Assembly (NCBI GenBank): GCA_015179125.1
Contig: WHVA01000405.1
Span: forward strand, 42,614-106,613
From: Gautieria morchelliformis
Lineage: Eukaryota > Basidiomycota > Agaricomycetes > Gomphales > Gomphaceae
Reading direction: 5' to 3'
DNA length: 64,000 nucleotides
Under the pieces are notes generated by a model. The model was not told the origin of the DNA and did no database searches. It worked only from the letters and a program-made list of their open reading frames with translations. This document shows positions 43,434 through 54,803 of the stretch, piece by piece. A program made the position numbers and the translations under genes. Numbering within the stretch: the stretch's first letter is position 1; every line of letters begins with the position of its first letter.

Positions 43434-46400
43434 TCAAACTCGACGCACTCCTAGCATCGCTAGGATGTTGAGATGTTTGCGAGGAGATAGTGGCTTCGTA
43501 AGAACGTCGGCGGGATTGTTGAGTGTCTTTACGTAGTGTAACTTAATATTTCCTGCGTCAATCTGTTCCTTTGTGTAGTGATAATGCACATCGATGTGTT
43601 TCATTCGGCTGCTATTGGCGTTGTTGGTTAAGAAAGCGATGGTGGATTGGTTATCAGTGAATATTGGGATAGGTGTGAAGTCGTGTTGAAAATCCTTCCC
43701 CAGTTTGATAAGCCATATCCCTTCCGCTGATGCAAAGACCCTGCTACCACTTCGGACTCCATGGTCAATCGACTGACGAGACCCTGTTTCTTCGATGCCC
43801 AGGATATGGGTGCACCGTTGAAAGTGAATACCCATCCCGTGGTTGACTTTCGGTCATTTTGATCGCCCGTGAAATCCGCATCTGTGTATCCGGCTAGATT
43901 GTGAGCATATCCCACAGCCCCTTCCCCTTCTCTGACGTACAGTATTCCATACTCTCTCATGTTCAACAGGTAACGCAATATCCTCTTGGCGGCTTCCCAG
44001 TGAGTGATGTTTGGCTTTGATGAATATTGTGCACACTTATTGACAGCATATGCGATGTCGGGTCAACTGGCAACGGCGCAGTAATTGAGGCTGCCTACGA
44101 TGGATGCGTATGTGTAATCAATGATGTCGTTGGGGATGGTGGAGACTTGTAGTTTGATGTTGGGGTCCATTGGTGAGTTTACGGCGTGTCCGGATGTTAT
44201 TTCGAATCGTTTTGACGCTGTATTAATGAATGCTGGCTGCGAGATGTGTATTGTGCCGCGTTCACGTTCCCTGACGATTTGTATCCCGAGTAGCCACATC
44301 AGATCTCCCAAGTCTTGGATATCAAAGCTCCCCCTGATTGCGGTGACCATCCCCTCCATAGCGGTTAATGTGTTCGACGCTAGGAGTCCATCGTCCACAT
44401 ACCATCCTACGATTTCGACTGTGTTTCCCTCTCCGAATTTGAAAAAGACTGTGTTATCCGCCTCCCCTGCTTTAAATCCTATCCTCTCCATCTCTTTTCT
44501 CAGAGTCCCGTGCCATACCCTTCCTGATTGCTTGAGGCCGTATATTCCTTTGTTGAGTTTACACACTAGATTTTCTTCCCCTGGCTTGGCGAAACCTTCC
44601 GGCTGTTGCATGTATACTGTGTCTTAGAGCTTTCTGTTGAGGTATGCTCCCTTCACATCTATGTGTCGTAGTTCCAGGTCGAACTTGCACGCGAGTGCTA
44701 GGATGAGTCTGATAGAGGTGAGTCTGATCGTAGGAGAATAGGTTTCTTGGAAGTCGATTCCTGGTACTTGTGAGTAGCCTTGAGTGACGAATCTGGATTT
44801 GAACTTATTGACCTCCCCCCTGTTGTCCCTCTTTACTCGAAATGTCCATCGGCTTCCTACGACGTTCGCCTCGACTGGTTTCTTGACTAGCTTCCACGTG
44901 TTGTACCCCATCAGTAGGTCGTACTCATCTTGGCATGCTTTCCTCCACCTCTCTGCATTCTCTGACTTCATTGCCTCTTTGTAGCTCGCTGGCTCATCCT
45001 CTGCTAACACCACGAATCCTGCCTCGGTCTCCTCAAGCTCTCTCCTCCCGTATGCCATCGCTGCTACCTCGGTGAGTAGTGCGGTGTGTCTCCTGCCTCT
45101 TCCATAGTTTGTGTTTGACGGGTTCATCCAGGGTCCCTTCAGGAATTCCTTCGGTGCTATGTCCTCACTTTCTCCCCTTCCTGTGTTCGCTTCTGACTCC
45201 TCCACTTGCTCTTCCGGTTCGGCTTCTGTGTCGAAACTCTCCACGCATAACTCCCCCTCTCCTACGTCTAGCCTCGCCTCTATCACCTCTCCCTCTCCCT
45301 CTTCATCAGCGTCCATTGTATTGTCGTACGTTAGGGGTGGAATCTCGTCGTCGTTATCGTCGGTTGGTGGGTTGGTCTTAGGTTGTGATGGATGGGAGAA
45401 TGTGGGGAGCTTTCCGTCGACTACCCAGAGCTGTGGGGTTTCGTCTTCATCGGTGATGTGTAGCGTGGTACGTTCAATTTGTTTTAATTCGTCGAAAACT
45501 ACATCCCGGGCCTTCATTAGTGTTTGGGTGCGTGGTATCCACACCTTGTACGCTTTTGAATCATCAAAATATCCGACGAAAATCCCCTCGATTGATTTGT
45601 AGTCGCCCTTCCTCCTGGTGTCCTTCGGTATCAATGTTCAACATTTGGAGCCGTATATGCGCAACCAGTCGAGTCTGGGCTTCATTTTCCATAAGGCCTC
45701 GTAAGGTGACATATCGATCTTGCTGTGTAGGATTCGGTTCTTCACGAAGTTCATTGTGTGTATACCGGATACCCAGAATCAACTCGTGAGGCCGGTGTCG
45801 TGCTGTAACGTGAGTGTGCCTTCCTGGAGTGTCCTGTTGTATCTTTCTGCGACTCCATTATGTTCAGGTGTGTGAGGAGTTGTTGTTTCATGAACGATTC
45901 CAAGCTCACTGCACAGATCCTTGAACTCTCCCCCCATGTATTCCCCCCCATTATCCGTTCTGTTTCTCTTCACATCGACTCCCCTCTGCTTCTTCAGCCA
46001 CGCCAGGTATTCCTTGAATGAATCGGTAACTGTTCTGCATTCCTTGTTCTTCAGGAAATCTACTTTGATATATCTTGTGGTGTGATCAATCCAGATGACG
46101 AAATATTTGAAACCGCCGATTGAGGTTTCGAAGGGGCCGCATAGATCTGAGGAAATGATGTCACCGATCGATTCTGGAAGGTTTTCGATGTTTTTGAATG
46201 GTAAGCGGGTCTGTTTACCGAAAGGACAATCGGTGCAAGGACTCAGCTCCTGTCCTGCACTCAGTTCTGGTAACCCAACCCCGGTCTGTCGCTTTGACAT
46301 CTTCTCGATTATTGAGGTTCTGGTATGTGCCAGTCTTTGATGCCATAGCAACATCGGGTTGTGTTCCTTCGAATAAACGGCAGCTTCTGGCTCCGGTTTC

Positions 46401-46777
46401 GTGGACGGCTGTGCTACGTAGGCATAGAGATCATTTATTCTTGTACCTTTAGCGATCGTCTCGTCGCCTAGCAGTAGTGATGTGTCGGATTTACTGAATA
46501 TAACATCCACATTGGCGTTTGTCATCCTTGCGACCGATAATAGATTTGCATTGAGTTTTGGAATGTATATGATGTTCTTTAGAGTCAATGCGAGTGGGGA
46601 TAACTGTGCATGTGAGTCATTCTGTATCGTGATGTGGATTGTGCCACGTTGATCCGCATTGAATGAGTCCCCACTGGGCGTTTCTATTGAGACAGGAGGT
46701 GTGGGGTGTATCTCTTCGAACAGCTCGAGGGTTCCGCATAGGTGACTAGACGCCCCAGAATCGATCAACCAGATATG
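43434..46777 (-). pseudogene. pol: Copia F pol: protease, integrase, RT, RNase H
   Basis: Read from 46777 down. Protease with IWLIDSGASSHL directly behind the C insertion. Integrase with WHQRLAHTR and CTDCPFGK (zinc part), SSDLCGPF, RTDNGGEY and TPEHNGVAERYNRTL (catalytic D, D, E). RT with RWTFRVKRDNRGEVNKFKSR and WYVDDGLLAS (near 44395). RNase H with AGYTDADFTGDQNDRKST and the end LTKPLSPRKHLNIL. In-frame stops lie at about 45777 (TGA for Trp), 45638, 44621 (TAA) and 44067 (TGA for Arg), with a frameshift near 43755. All catalytic residues are still visible, so the copy was active not long ago. Confidence 0.92.
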
Positions 46778-46782
46778 GATGT

Positions 46783-47263
46783 TGTCAGGGGACACCCTGT
46801 TTTCCATTTCCAGTTCCGACACCACACCCAGTTCCGACTCCATTTCCGACTCCGGTTCCGGTTCCGATTCCATCTCCGCCTCCGCTTTCGGAAACGATTC
46901 CGCTGCTGGGAGAACTTCCACCAGTTCCGTTCGCCTTGCCAGTTCCACTCCAATTTCCGACTTCCACCCCCGGAACAGTGTCGGAAATCAAGCGACTCGC
47001 ATAATAGGTGGCATCAAGGGTCGATCAAGGGTCAGGGGGATGCAGGGTTGATGGCGGGTGCCAAGTGTTGTCCCTGGCTGCGCAGCGTAGTATAATACGG
47101 GCTCGCTGACATTGGGGGTCCTTAGACTTTTCTCTTTGGATTTCCCCTTGTCGGGTGAGAATCCCCTCTCTTGTATACTCCGTTCATTTATACATACTTT
47201 GTATTTCCCCTTGTCAGTTGTGTGGTAGTGTGATCTCCACAACTAGCCAGGGTTGCCCTTACA
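46783..47263 (+). repeat. 5' LTR of chromovirus C
   Basis: 481 bp, TGTCAGGGGACACCCTG to GGGTTGCCCTTACA, the same length as the 3' LTR with very few differences. The first 215 bp hold eight TTCCG and three CGGAA words. Confidence 0.96.
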
Positions 47264-47450
47264 GCAGAAAAGTCTCTCCCCTAGAGGACTGGCGGTCGTA
47301 CTGCGCGTTGCATTCGCCATAGGTGCGTTCAGAATCGGAGACAGCGACTCGGAGATCGCAACCTCTTCCGCACACACAGCGTACGACAGCCCCTCTTCTT
47401 ACGTCGAGCTCCCAACCCTGGAAATCCCGTCCCATATTTCTCCTTCCAAC

Positions 47451-48626
47451 ATGGATCCGGACGATCGTCTTCGGAATATGGAGGAGGAATTGACGCGGAA
47501 CCGGATGAATACCGACACGATTGAAACAGCCTTACAAGCGATTTTGGCTAAGTTAGATATTCCACAAAGTGGTGGAAATGAAATGCTGGATGATCCGGAT
47601 TTCGGAAAAGCGGAACTAGTGGAAGAGAGAAAGTCCGCGAAGTTAGCAAAGGTCAAACCCACAACTCCGGCGGACTTTGACGGAGATCGGGAGAAGGGAC
47701 GCGCATTCTTCAACACATGCAGCATCTACTTCGCAATTGTCGGAGACCTCTTTCCGAACGACCAGGCTCGGATTCACTGGACATTGTCCTTTTTCAAATC
47801 GGACCGCGCAGCCCGTTTTGCAAACACGGTGATCTGACATGAAGCAAAGGGCAAGGGGAACTACTTCCGGGACTGGGACGCCTTTGAGAAAACATTTTCC
47901 AACCAGTTCTGCCCAAAAAACGAGCAGCTCACAGCCCTTACGAAGCTCGAGGGGACCAGCTGGTACCAGGCCAAGGATCCGGTCGATGACTACATCGATC
48001 GCTTCCAGGAGCTCATCGACCTTGCGGAATATGACGATGACAAGACGATCGTCATCAAATTCCGACGAGGACTTGATCCAACACTCCAGAACCAAGTTGC
48101 GCTGCTTGGGGATGGAGCTCCGGATTTTGATGACCCGAAAGGGTGGTACCAAGCTGCGCAGAAGGTGTCTCGGAACAGGGAGGCAAATGAGGCCTTCGTG
48201 GAGACGAGCCGGAACATGACACGCAGTTCCACTCGTCCTACTCCACCTGTGCCAAAACCCGGAAGCGCATTCATTCCCACACGGAAAATATTTCCGATGC
48301 TTGCTCCGCCTGCTCCTATTAGGAACCATAGCCCTCCTCCCTCGAAGAGTGGCCCTGCCCCGATGGATGTTGACCGCATGCGCGGAAAAGGCCATGGAAC
48401 TATCACCTGCTTCCGCTGTCGACAACCAGGCCACTATGCTCGCGAGTGCCCCCAAGCCTTTGATATCCGGCTTATGACCACAGAGGAGAAACTCGAGATC
48501 CTTCCAGAGTTCCTCGCACTTGCGGACATAAGCGGAGTGCCCACTGCGGAAGGAATTTCCGAAAATGCGGAACATGGTCCACCGGAAGCGGAAGATGTGT
48601 CGGATTTTGTGACACGCAGCGGGTGA
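47451..48626 (+). pseudogene. gag: Gag of chromovirus C, one nonsense codon
   Basis: Same layout as the gag of B: coiled coil, capsid-like core, Pro-rich linker, knuckle CFRCRQPGHYAREC (about 48410-48453), acidic tail. A TGA at 47835-47837 replaces the CGA that B retains, so the full product would not be made. The rest of the frame is open to the normal stop and overlaps pol. Confidence 0.9.
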
Positions 48627-51600
48627 GATGTGTGCCCCTGCTGCCTGTACATAACCGGTTTGCCTGTCTTGAAGTAGAGAATGAAAAGCCCCCACTCCCC
48701 TCACTTCGTACAGACCCACCGGATAAAGTCACACAAAAACCAAATCCGACACCCCATCCATCCCGCATCCGCCCTTGGGAGAGACGCCTTCCGAAGCGCT
48801 ATGTTGTTGCTGCCACCCCTGGCCCCAAGTCACTAGTCATTAAGGTGGAGATCCAGACGACAGATACGGCAGAAGTCAAATCCGGACCCGCCCTTGTTGA
48901 TTGTGGGGCCACTGGTCAGTTTATGGACTGGGACTATGTGGAACGGAACCGACTGACCACGCGGAAGTTGCAACGTGCAATCCCGGTGTTCAATGTGGAT
49001 GGAAGCCCCAATGAGGCAGGGTCCATCACGGAGATAGTAGACACAATTCTCCGCTACGATGGACACTCAGAACGCACTTCCTTTGCAGTCACCAGCCTGG
49101 GGAAGCAGGACATCATCCTCGGGTTTACCTGGCTTCAGGAGCACAACCCGGAGATCAATTGGCAGACTCAGAAGGTACTGATGAGTCGGTGTGCCGGTCG
49201 GAAGTGCGGAAGGAGCGCCAGGAGCAGCGGAAGACCGAACGGCTCATACAGACATGTCGTTCTGGCCCCCATCCACTGCTTGCAGAAGAAGACTCGGAAG
49301 CGGAATTTGAACCGGATCCCACTTCCGATTCCGATTCCGATTCCGACTCCGACGTCATCCGACTCGGCCCGGAAGACATTCTGGCGGAAGGGGAGCGCTT
49401 GCTGTACGTAAACCTTCCGCCGGAAGCGGAACACATCCGCGCCACCGGAAATATTTCGCAACGCCTTGCTGAAGCCTCCAAGAGGCATGATAGAGTAGAG
49501 GCGGAAATTCCGGAGTACCTGCGAGAGTTCGAGGATGTCTTTTCCAAGGAGTCGTTTGATACCCTGCCTCCACGGAAGCTGTGGGACCACGCCATCGAGT
49601 TGGAGCCTGGGTCAAAGCCCACCAACTGCAAGGTCTACCCGCTGTCACCCAAGGAGCAGGTAGAGCTCGATGCATTCCTTGCGGAAAACCTCCGTACAGG
49701 GAGGATCCGCCCCTCCAAGTCACCCATGGCATCTCCGGTGTTCTTCATCAAGAAGAAGGATGGCTCGCTCAGACTTGTGCAGGACTACCGGGCCTTGAAT
49801 GCGATCACGATCAAGAACCGGTACCCCATTCCACTCATTTCCAAACTGATCACACAACTCCGCGGGGCGAAGTACTTCACTAAGCTGGATGTCCGCTGGG
49901 GCTTCAACAATGTCCGGATCTGGGAGGGAGACGAGTGGAAGGCCGCATTCCGCACCAATCGAGGACTCTTTGAGCCACAGGTCATGTTCTTTGGCCTCAC
50001 CAACAGTCCCGCCACGTTCCAGACGATGATGAATGTCATTTTCCGTGACATGATAGCAGAAGGGGTTGTCTGCGTCTACCTCGATGACATCCTCATTTTC
50101 ACGAAAACAATGTCCGAACATCGGGAAGTCGTGCGGAGAGTGCTGGAACGGCTCCGGGAGTACAACCTGTGTCTCAAGCCGGAAAAGTGCGAATTTGAGC
50201 GGACGCGGATAGAGTATCTTGGCGTGATTGTGTCGGAAGGAAAGGTGGAAATGGACCCAGTCAAGGTTTCCGGTGTATCGGATTGGCCCGTGCCGCGAAA
50301 CAAGAAGGAGGTCCAGTCCTTCATTGGGTTTGTCAATTTCTACCGGCGGTTCATCAAGGACTTCTCCTGCCACGCCCGTGCCCTCTTCGACCTCACCAAG
50401 AAGGAGGTTGGATGGCGGTGGGGAGAGCCGGAACAGACTTCCTTTGACAAACTCAAGGAGCTGATCACTTCCACCCCGGTCCTGATTTTTCCCGACGACT
50501 CTCGCCCTTATCGAGTTGATTCTCTAAGAGCCTTAGTCCGGTCGAGCGGAACTATGAGATCCATGACAAGGAGATGCTGGCAATCATCCGAGCGCTGGAG
50601 GAGTGGCGACACTTCCTCGAGGGTGCTCTATGCCCATTTGAGATCTGGACAGACCACAAGAACCTCGAGTATTTCCGCACGTCTAAGAAGTTGAACCGAT
50701 GACAAGCACGGTGGTCCCTACACCTGTCCCGGTTTGACTTCATGCTCCACCACCTCCCCGGCCGCACCATGGGCAAGCCCGATGCCCTATCCCGCCGCGC
50801 GGATCATGGAAGCGGAAGTGGAGACCGCCGTCGAATCGTGTCCCAGCACCATGACACACGGGTCGCTGGGCATGCTGGAAGGTGGAAGACACTGGAGTTA
50901 GTGGCTCGGAATGACTGGTGGCCTCAGATGTCCTGCTACATCGGACAGTACGTGAAGACGTGTGACCTTTGTCTCCGAACCAAAGCGCAACGACATCCGC
51001 CCGTCGGAGAACTTGTTCCGCTCCCGATTCCCGAATCCCGCTGGGACACCATCAGTGTCGACTTCATCGTTGAACTCCCAGAGTCTCATGGCTACGACGC
51101 GATCATGAACGTCGTGGATTCGGTAAGCAAGGTGTCCCACTTCATTCCGACGCACACGACGATCACAGCCCTCGGAGCGGCCCGCCTGTTCCTTGCACAT
51201 GTCTGGAAGTTGCATGGGCTCCCGAAGCAAGTTGTTTCCGACCAAGGTCCGCATTTTGTCGCGGAACTGACTCGGGAGCTCTACCGCCTGCTCGGCATAA
51301 AGCTGGCTACCACCACAGCGTACCATCCGCAGGGTGACGGACAGACGGAACGGGTCAATCAGGAGTTGGAGCAATATCTCCGCCTCTTTGTCAATGAGAG
51401 GCAGGATGACTGGGATGAGTTACTTCCGCTGGCGGAATTCCAATACAACAACCATGTCCATTCCGCCACGCAACAGACTCCCTTCATGCTTGACTCCGGA
51501 TGACACCCGCGGATGGGCTTTGAACCACGCCAGGCTGACTCCCGACTCAAGACGGTCAATGAGTTCCGAGACCGCATGGACTCCACCCTTTCGGAAGCCA

Positions 51601-52150
51601 AGTCGGCCCTTGCGAAGGCCAAGGATGACATGGCAAGGTGCTACAACCGACGCCGGGTTCCTGCCCCGGAGTACCAAGTTGGAGACAAGGTGTACCTAGA
51701 TGCAAGTGACATCCACACCACACGCCCTTTGCAGAAGCTTGCCCACCGCTACCTTGGGCCCTTCACAGTGACGCGGAGGGTGGGACGGAATGCATACCGC
51801 CTCCGACTTCCGATGTCCATGTCCCGCCTCCACCCCGTCTTCAACGTGGTGAAGTTACTCCCTATGCTTGAGGATCCAATTCCAGGTCGGAAGGCTCATC
51901 CGCCACCTCCGCCAGGAATTGTAGATGGGGAAGAGCACTATGTGGTGGAACGGATCCTGGACAGCCGGTTTGTGCGAGGACGACTCCAATTCCTCGTGAA
52001 ATGGGAAGGGTATGGGTATGAGGAGAATTTGTGGGTCCCGGAGCAAGATGTTTCCGCTCCAGGCAAACTCCGTGAGTTCTATAGGACGCATCCCAGTGCC
52101 CCTCGCCGAATCCGCTCGCTGGCATTTCAATCCCTCGTGTCCCGTGCTTC
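48563..52150 (+). pseudogene. pol: Pol of chromovirus C (PR, RT, RNase H, integrase, chromodomain), with deletions
   Basis: Begins in the -1 frame over the gag end. Protease with DCGATGQFMDWD. A 19-bp loss near 49190 (compared with B) shifts the frame before RT. RT is open from 49200 to about 50515 with VVCVYLDDILIF near 50075. An 85-bp loss near 50518 removes the RNase H start that B keeps. Integrase has a zinc part (about 50880-51000), SVDFIVELPESHGYDA and YHPQGDGQTERVNQE. A TGA at about 51500 after LDSG is shared with B. The chromodomain lies at about 51930-52090. B and C lack different parts, yet share one stop, so they come from the same defective lineage. Confidence 0.93.
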
Positions 52151-52166
52151 AAGGGCGCAGCACGCT

Positions 52167-52179
52167 AGAGGGGGGGTGA
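52167..52179 (+). promoter_or_regulatory. polypurine tract of C
   Basis: AGAGGGGGGGTGA directly before the 3' LTR. Confidence 0.88.
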
Positions 52180-52660
52180 TGTCAGGGGACACCCTGTTTT
52201 CCATTTCCAGTTCCGACACCACACCCAGTTCCGACTCCATTTCCGACTCCGGTTCCGGTTCCGATTCCATCTCCGCCTCCGCTTTCGGAAACGATTCCGC
52301 TGCTGGGAGAACTTCCACCAGTTCCGTTCGCCTTGCCAGTTCCACTCCAATTTCCAACTTCCACCCCTGGAACAGTGTCGGAAATCAAGCGACTCGCATA
52401 ATAGGTGGCATCAAGGGTCGATCAAGGGTCAGGGGGATGCAGGGTTGATGGCGGGTGCCAAGTGTTGTCCCTGGCTGCGCAGCGTAGTATAATACGGGCT
52501 CGCTGACATTGGGGGTCCTTAGACTTTTCTCTTTGGATTTCCCCTTGTCGGGTGAGAATCCCCTCTCTTGTATACTCCGTTCATTTATACATACTTTGTA
52601 TTTCCCCTTGTCAGTTGTGTGGTAGTGTGATCTCCACAACTAGCCAGGGTTGCCCTTACA
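52180..52660 (+). repeat. 3' LTR of chromovirus C
   Basis: 481 bp, followed by the TSD GATGT. One of its few differences from the 5' LTR is ACTTCCACCCCTGG for ACTTCCACCCCCGG, again a CpG change. Confidence 0.96.
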
Positions 52661-52665
52661 GATGT

Positions 52666-53854
52666 TATCTTGTATTGCTGATAGGGCTGTCGAGTTAGCT
52701 GTCAACGTGATGCTATTTGAATCAAATTGTTTCTCAATGATTTGTGCCAGCATAATGATGTTTTTCTTTGGTATATTGGCGAATCGAGCTATGTCGGGAT
52801 TTGCCGACTGATGATGCTGTGGGGGTGGGGCTGCCCTGATGATGTCATTTCGATCGTTGCCGGTGAGACATCCTCCCTGAGCGCTGTTTCCTCCCTGAGC
52901 GCCGCCTCCTCCCTGCACACCTCCTCCTCACTGCGCGCCGCTTCCTCCTTGTACACCGTACGCTCGTTTCCACGGCTCATGACCCGCCAGTCCCCCACCA
53001 GGTGCGTAACATCTCGCTGCAGAGTGGTTCGGCTTACCGCAGTTGTTACAGAAGAACGCTGGCGTTCCATTGTTGGCTTGTTGTGGAATTCGGTTTGGGT
53101 AGGAATAGGTGAGATTATTGTTCATTCTTGGTGTCGGGTTATTGAATCGTTTTTGCATCCTGCCCTGTGCTATGAACGCCGTAGCCGCTTGTGTCGACAT
53201 CTCCACCGCGTTGAGATCTGCCTCATGCGCCTCCAATCTCTCCTCGATCTCGTCCGGCACCCTCGTGATCATCCTTATGGTCTGCGCTATAGGTCTCCAT
53301 GACTCGGGGACGTTCCTAAGTACGGTAGCCGCGTGAGTGGAATCTGCGATTACTTCACCCATTTTGGCAAGCTGATTCCTGAATTCCTTCATCATGGTGA
53401 GGTACGCCGAGACCCACTGCCCCTCGATCATATGGTAGTTTTCGTATTTTGTCCTGATTATACTGATTTTGCTAGAGTCGGTGGATTCGAACTTCCTAGT
53501 CAGTATATTCCATGCTTCTGTGCATTGGTCTGTTGTGTCGATTGCGGTCTGTAGTTTGGGGGAAATACATAAGAGGATCTGACTGTAAGCGGCATTATTT
53601 CTATCGTCCCATTCATCCTGAAGCTGGGTTAGAGCTGTGCTGCCATCCATGTTAATTCCGGCGACGACGGTGATCTGTTGGTTAGCTGTGACGGGGTAGG
53701 GACCCACACCGGTGATCGTTTTGAAGATCCCTCTGTCCCTCATCAACCCTAACAGTTCCCTCTTCCACGACATCCAGTTTTCTTTGTCCAGTTTGTGTTT
53801 GATGTCGCGAAATTTGTGTATATCGTGTTTCGGGTGTACTGTGGTTTGAGCCAT
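52666..53854 (-). pseudogene. gag: Copia F gag and pre-protease region
   Basis: From the Met at 53854 (MAQTTVHPKHDIHKFRDIKH). The copia gag core has NWMSWKRELLGLMRDRG, AWNILTRKFESTDSSKI and YHMIEGQWVSAYLTMMKEFR. The CCHC knuckle is CNNCGKPNHSAARC, followed by a Gly/Gln-rich stretch with repeats of GGVQGG type. A TGA at about 52928 lies in that stretch (GGA expected). The frame then continues to the C insertion. A single plus-strand shadow frame covers the Gly-rich part. Confidence 0.9.
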
Positions 53855-53879
53855 GGTGAGTGTCGTGAGACTCTTAATC

Positions 53880-54078
53880 TGATAAGAGATACTCCCTATA
53901 TGTTTAGACTTTGTGTGGGATTATGATTCAAACTTCGAGAGAAGCTGAATCGAATAGAGTTCGATTTGTTGAGAGAATTGTGTGTACTATGGAAAGTGTA
54001 TCTGACTATGAGAACTATTTCAGTCTGGAATCTCGAGACGGTGGGGAGGATAAATTTCTGTTATTGCTGCTAAACAAT
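53880..54078 (-). repeat. 5' LTR of copia F, partial
   Basis: 199 bp matching 42672-42871, with the end TCTCTTATCA at 53880 next to the gag leader. The outer part is missing: element E starts at 54079 directly behind ACAAT, which could be the left half of its TSD. Confidence 0.88.
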
Positions 54079-54770
54079 TGTTACGACTGTTCATTTCCGA
54101 CTTCTGACCCTCAGTTCCGCAATACCTTCCGCCCCTCTGATATTTCCGCAACACCTTCCGCCCCTCCGATATTTCCGACATTCCGCCCCTTGTACATTTC
54201 CCTTGTTCTTTCGACTCTATTACTCGGACCCACCGGACCCACCTCACCGTTCATCAAGATCATACATCCAGCCCTCCTTGTGTTTCGTTGTCAGATATGT
54301 TTTCCCGACCCCTTGTTCTTTGCCATTGTTCTACCTTACCCTGAACCCCCCTTGTGGTCCCATTGTTCCCAATTAGTTAGTTCCCACGCATTGTCTACTC
54401 GACTTCCGCTTCCCCCGGAATTTGCTTAGTACTACCCCATTACCTGTTGTCTCAGCTCTTTGTATAAAAGCCTGTCATGTATGTCTGTTATTCTGCAACC
54501 AGATAATCGCCTTCGATACTTGATTTCCTTCGCTCCATCTCCTGTTCTTAGTACAGCGAGTCTAGCAAGATCTCAGTCTCTCTCCACCTTCCGTCTTCCA
54601 CCTTCCGCCTCAGTTCGGACTCAAGTTCCGACCAACCTTTGGTTCAGTACTTTCTGACTTCCGACTCAGTTCCGAAATACTTAGGACGATAGTTCATTGG
54701 GGGTGCAACCTATAAGTTGAAGCCGCTGTCCTTTCCAGTTCCGACTTAGTGGAAATCTTGATACATAACA
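54079..54770 (+). repeat. 5' LTR of Gypsy element E
   Basis: 692 bp, TGTTACGACTGTTC to TTGATACATAACA. It matches the minus-strand copy at 62354-63059 throughout, with scattered changes. It is rich in TTCCG words in the first 150 bp and again near 54560-54670. Confidence 0.92.
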
Positions 54771-54803
54771 GTATTATCTGATTCCCACCCAATAACTATC
54801 GCT

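Larger units (their letters stand above)
46783..52660 (+). mobile_element. chromovirus C, complete ends, 5-bp TSD
   Basis: 5.88 kb with two 481-bp LTRs and the target duplication GATGT at 46778-46782 and 52661-52665. It is inserted in the copia F gag-pol between the codons of DNI and HIW, against the direction of F. Domains: gag, then pol with protease, RT, RNase H, integrase and chromodomain. The near-identical LTRs make it the youngest insertion of the window together with the LTR fragment at 1086. It is defective in pol and in gag. Confidence 0.97.
42672..54078 (-). mobile_element. Ty1/copia element F, host of chromovirus C
   Basis: Minus-strand element: partial 5' LTR (54078-53880), gag, protease, integrase, RT, RNase H, polypurine tract, 3' LTR. 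The pol order with integrase before RT is the Ty1/copia order. At about 46780 it is split by the complete plus-strand chromovirus C, and its 5' LTR is cut by element E at 54079. The whole gag-pol is one frame with about five stop codons and one frameshift. Confidence 0.93.

Noticed and set aside
46742-47095. 117-codon Arg/Phe-rich plus-strand frame
   Set aside because: It runs over the LTR of C and results from the TTCCG repeats; there is no protein-like pattern.
52860-52990. CRISPR-like or satellite array of CTCCCTGAGCGCC words
   Set aside because: This is the Gly/Gln-rich low-complexity part of copia gag on the minus strand, with no spacer structure.
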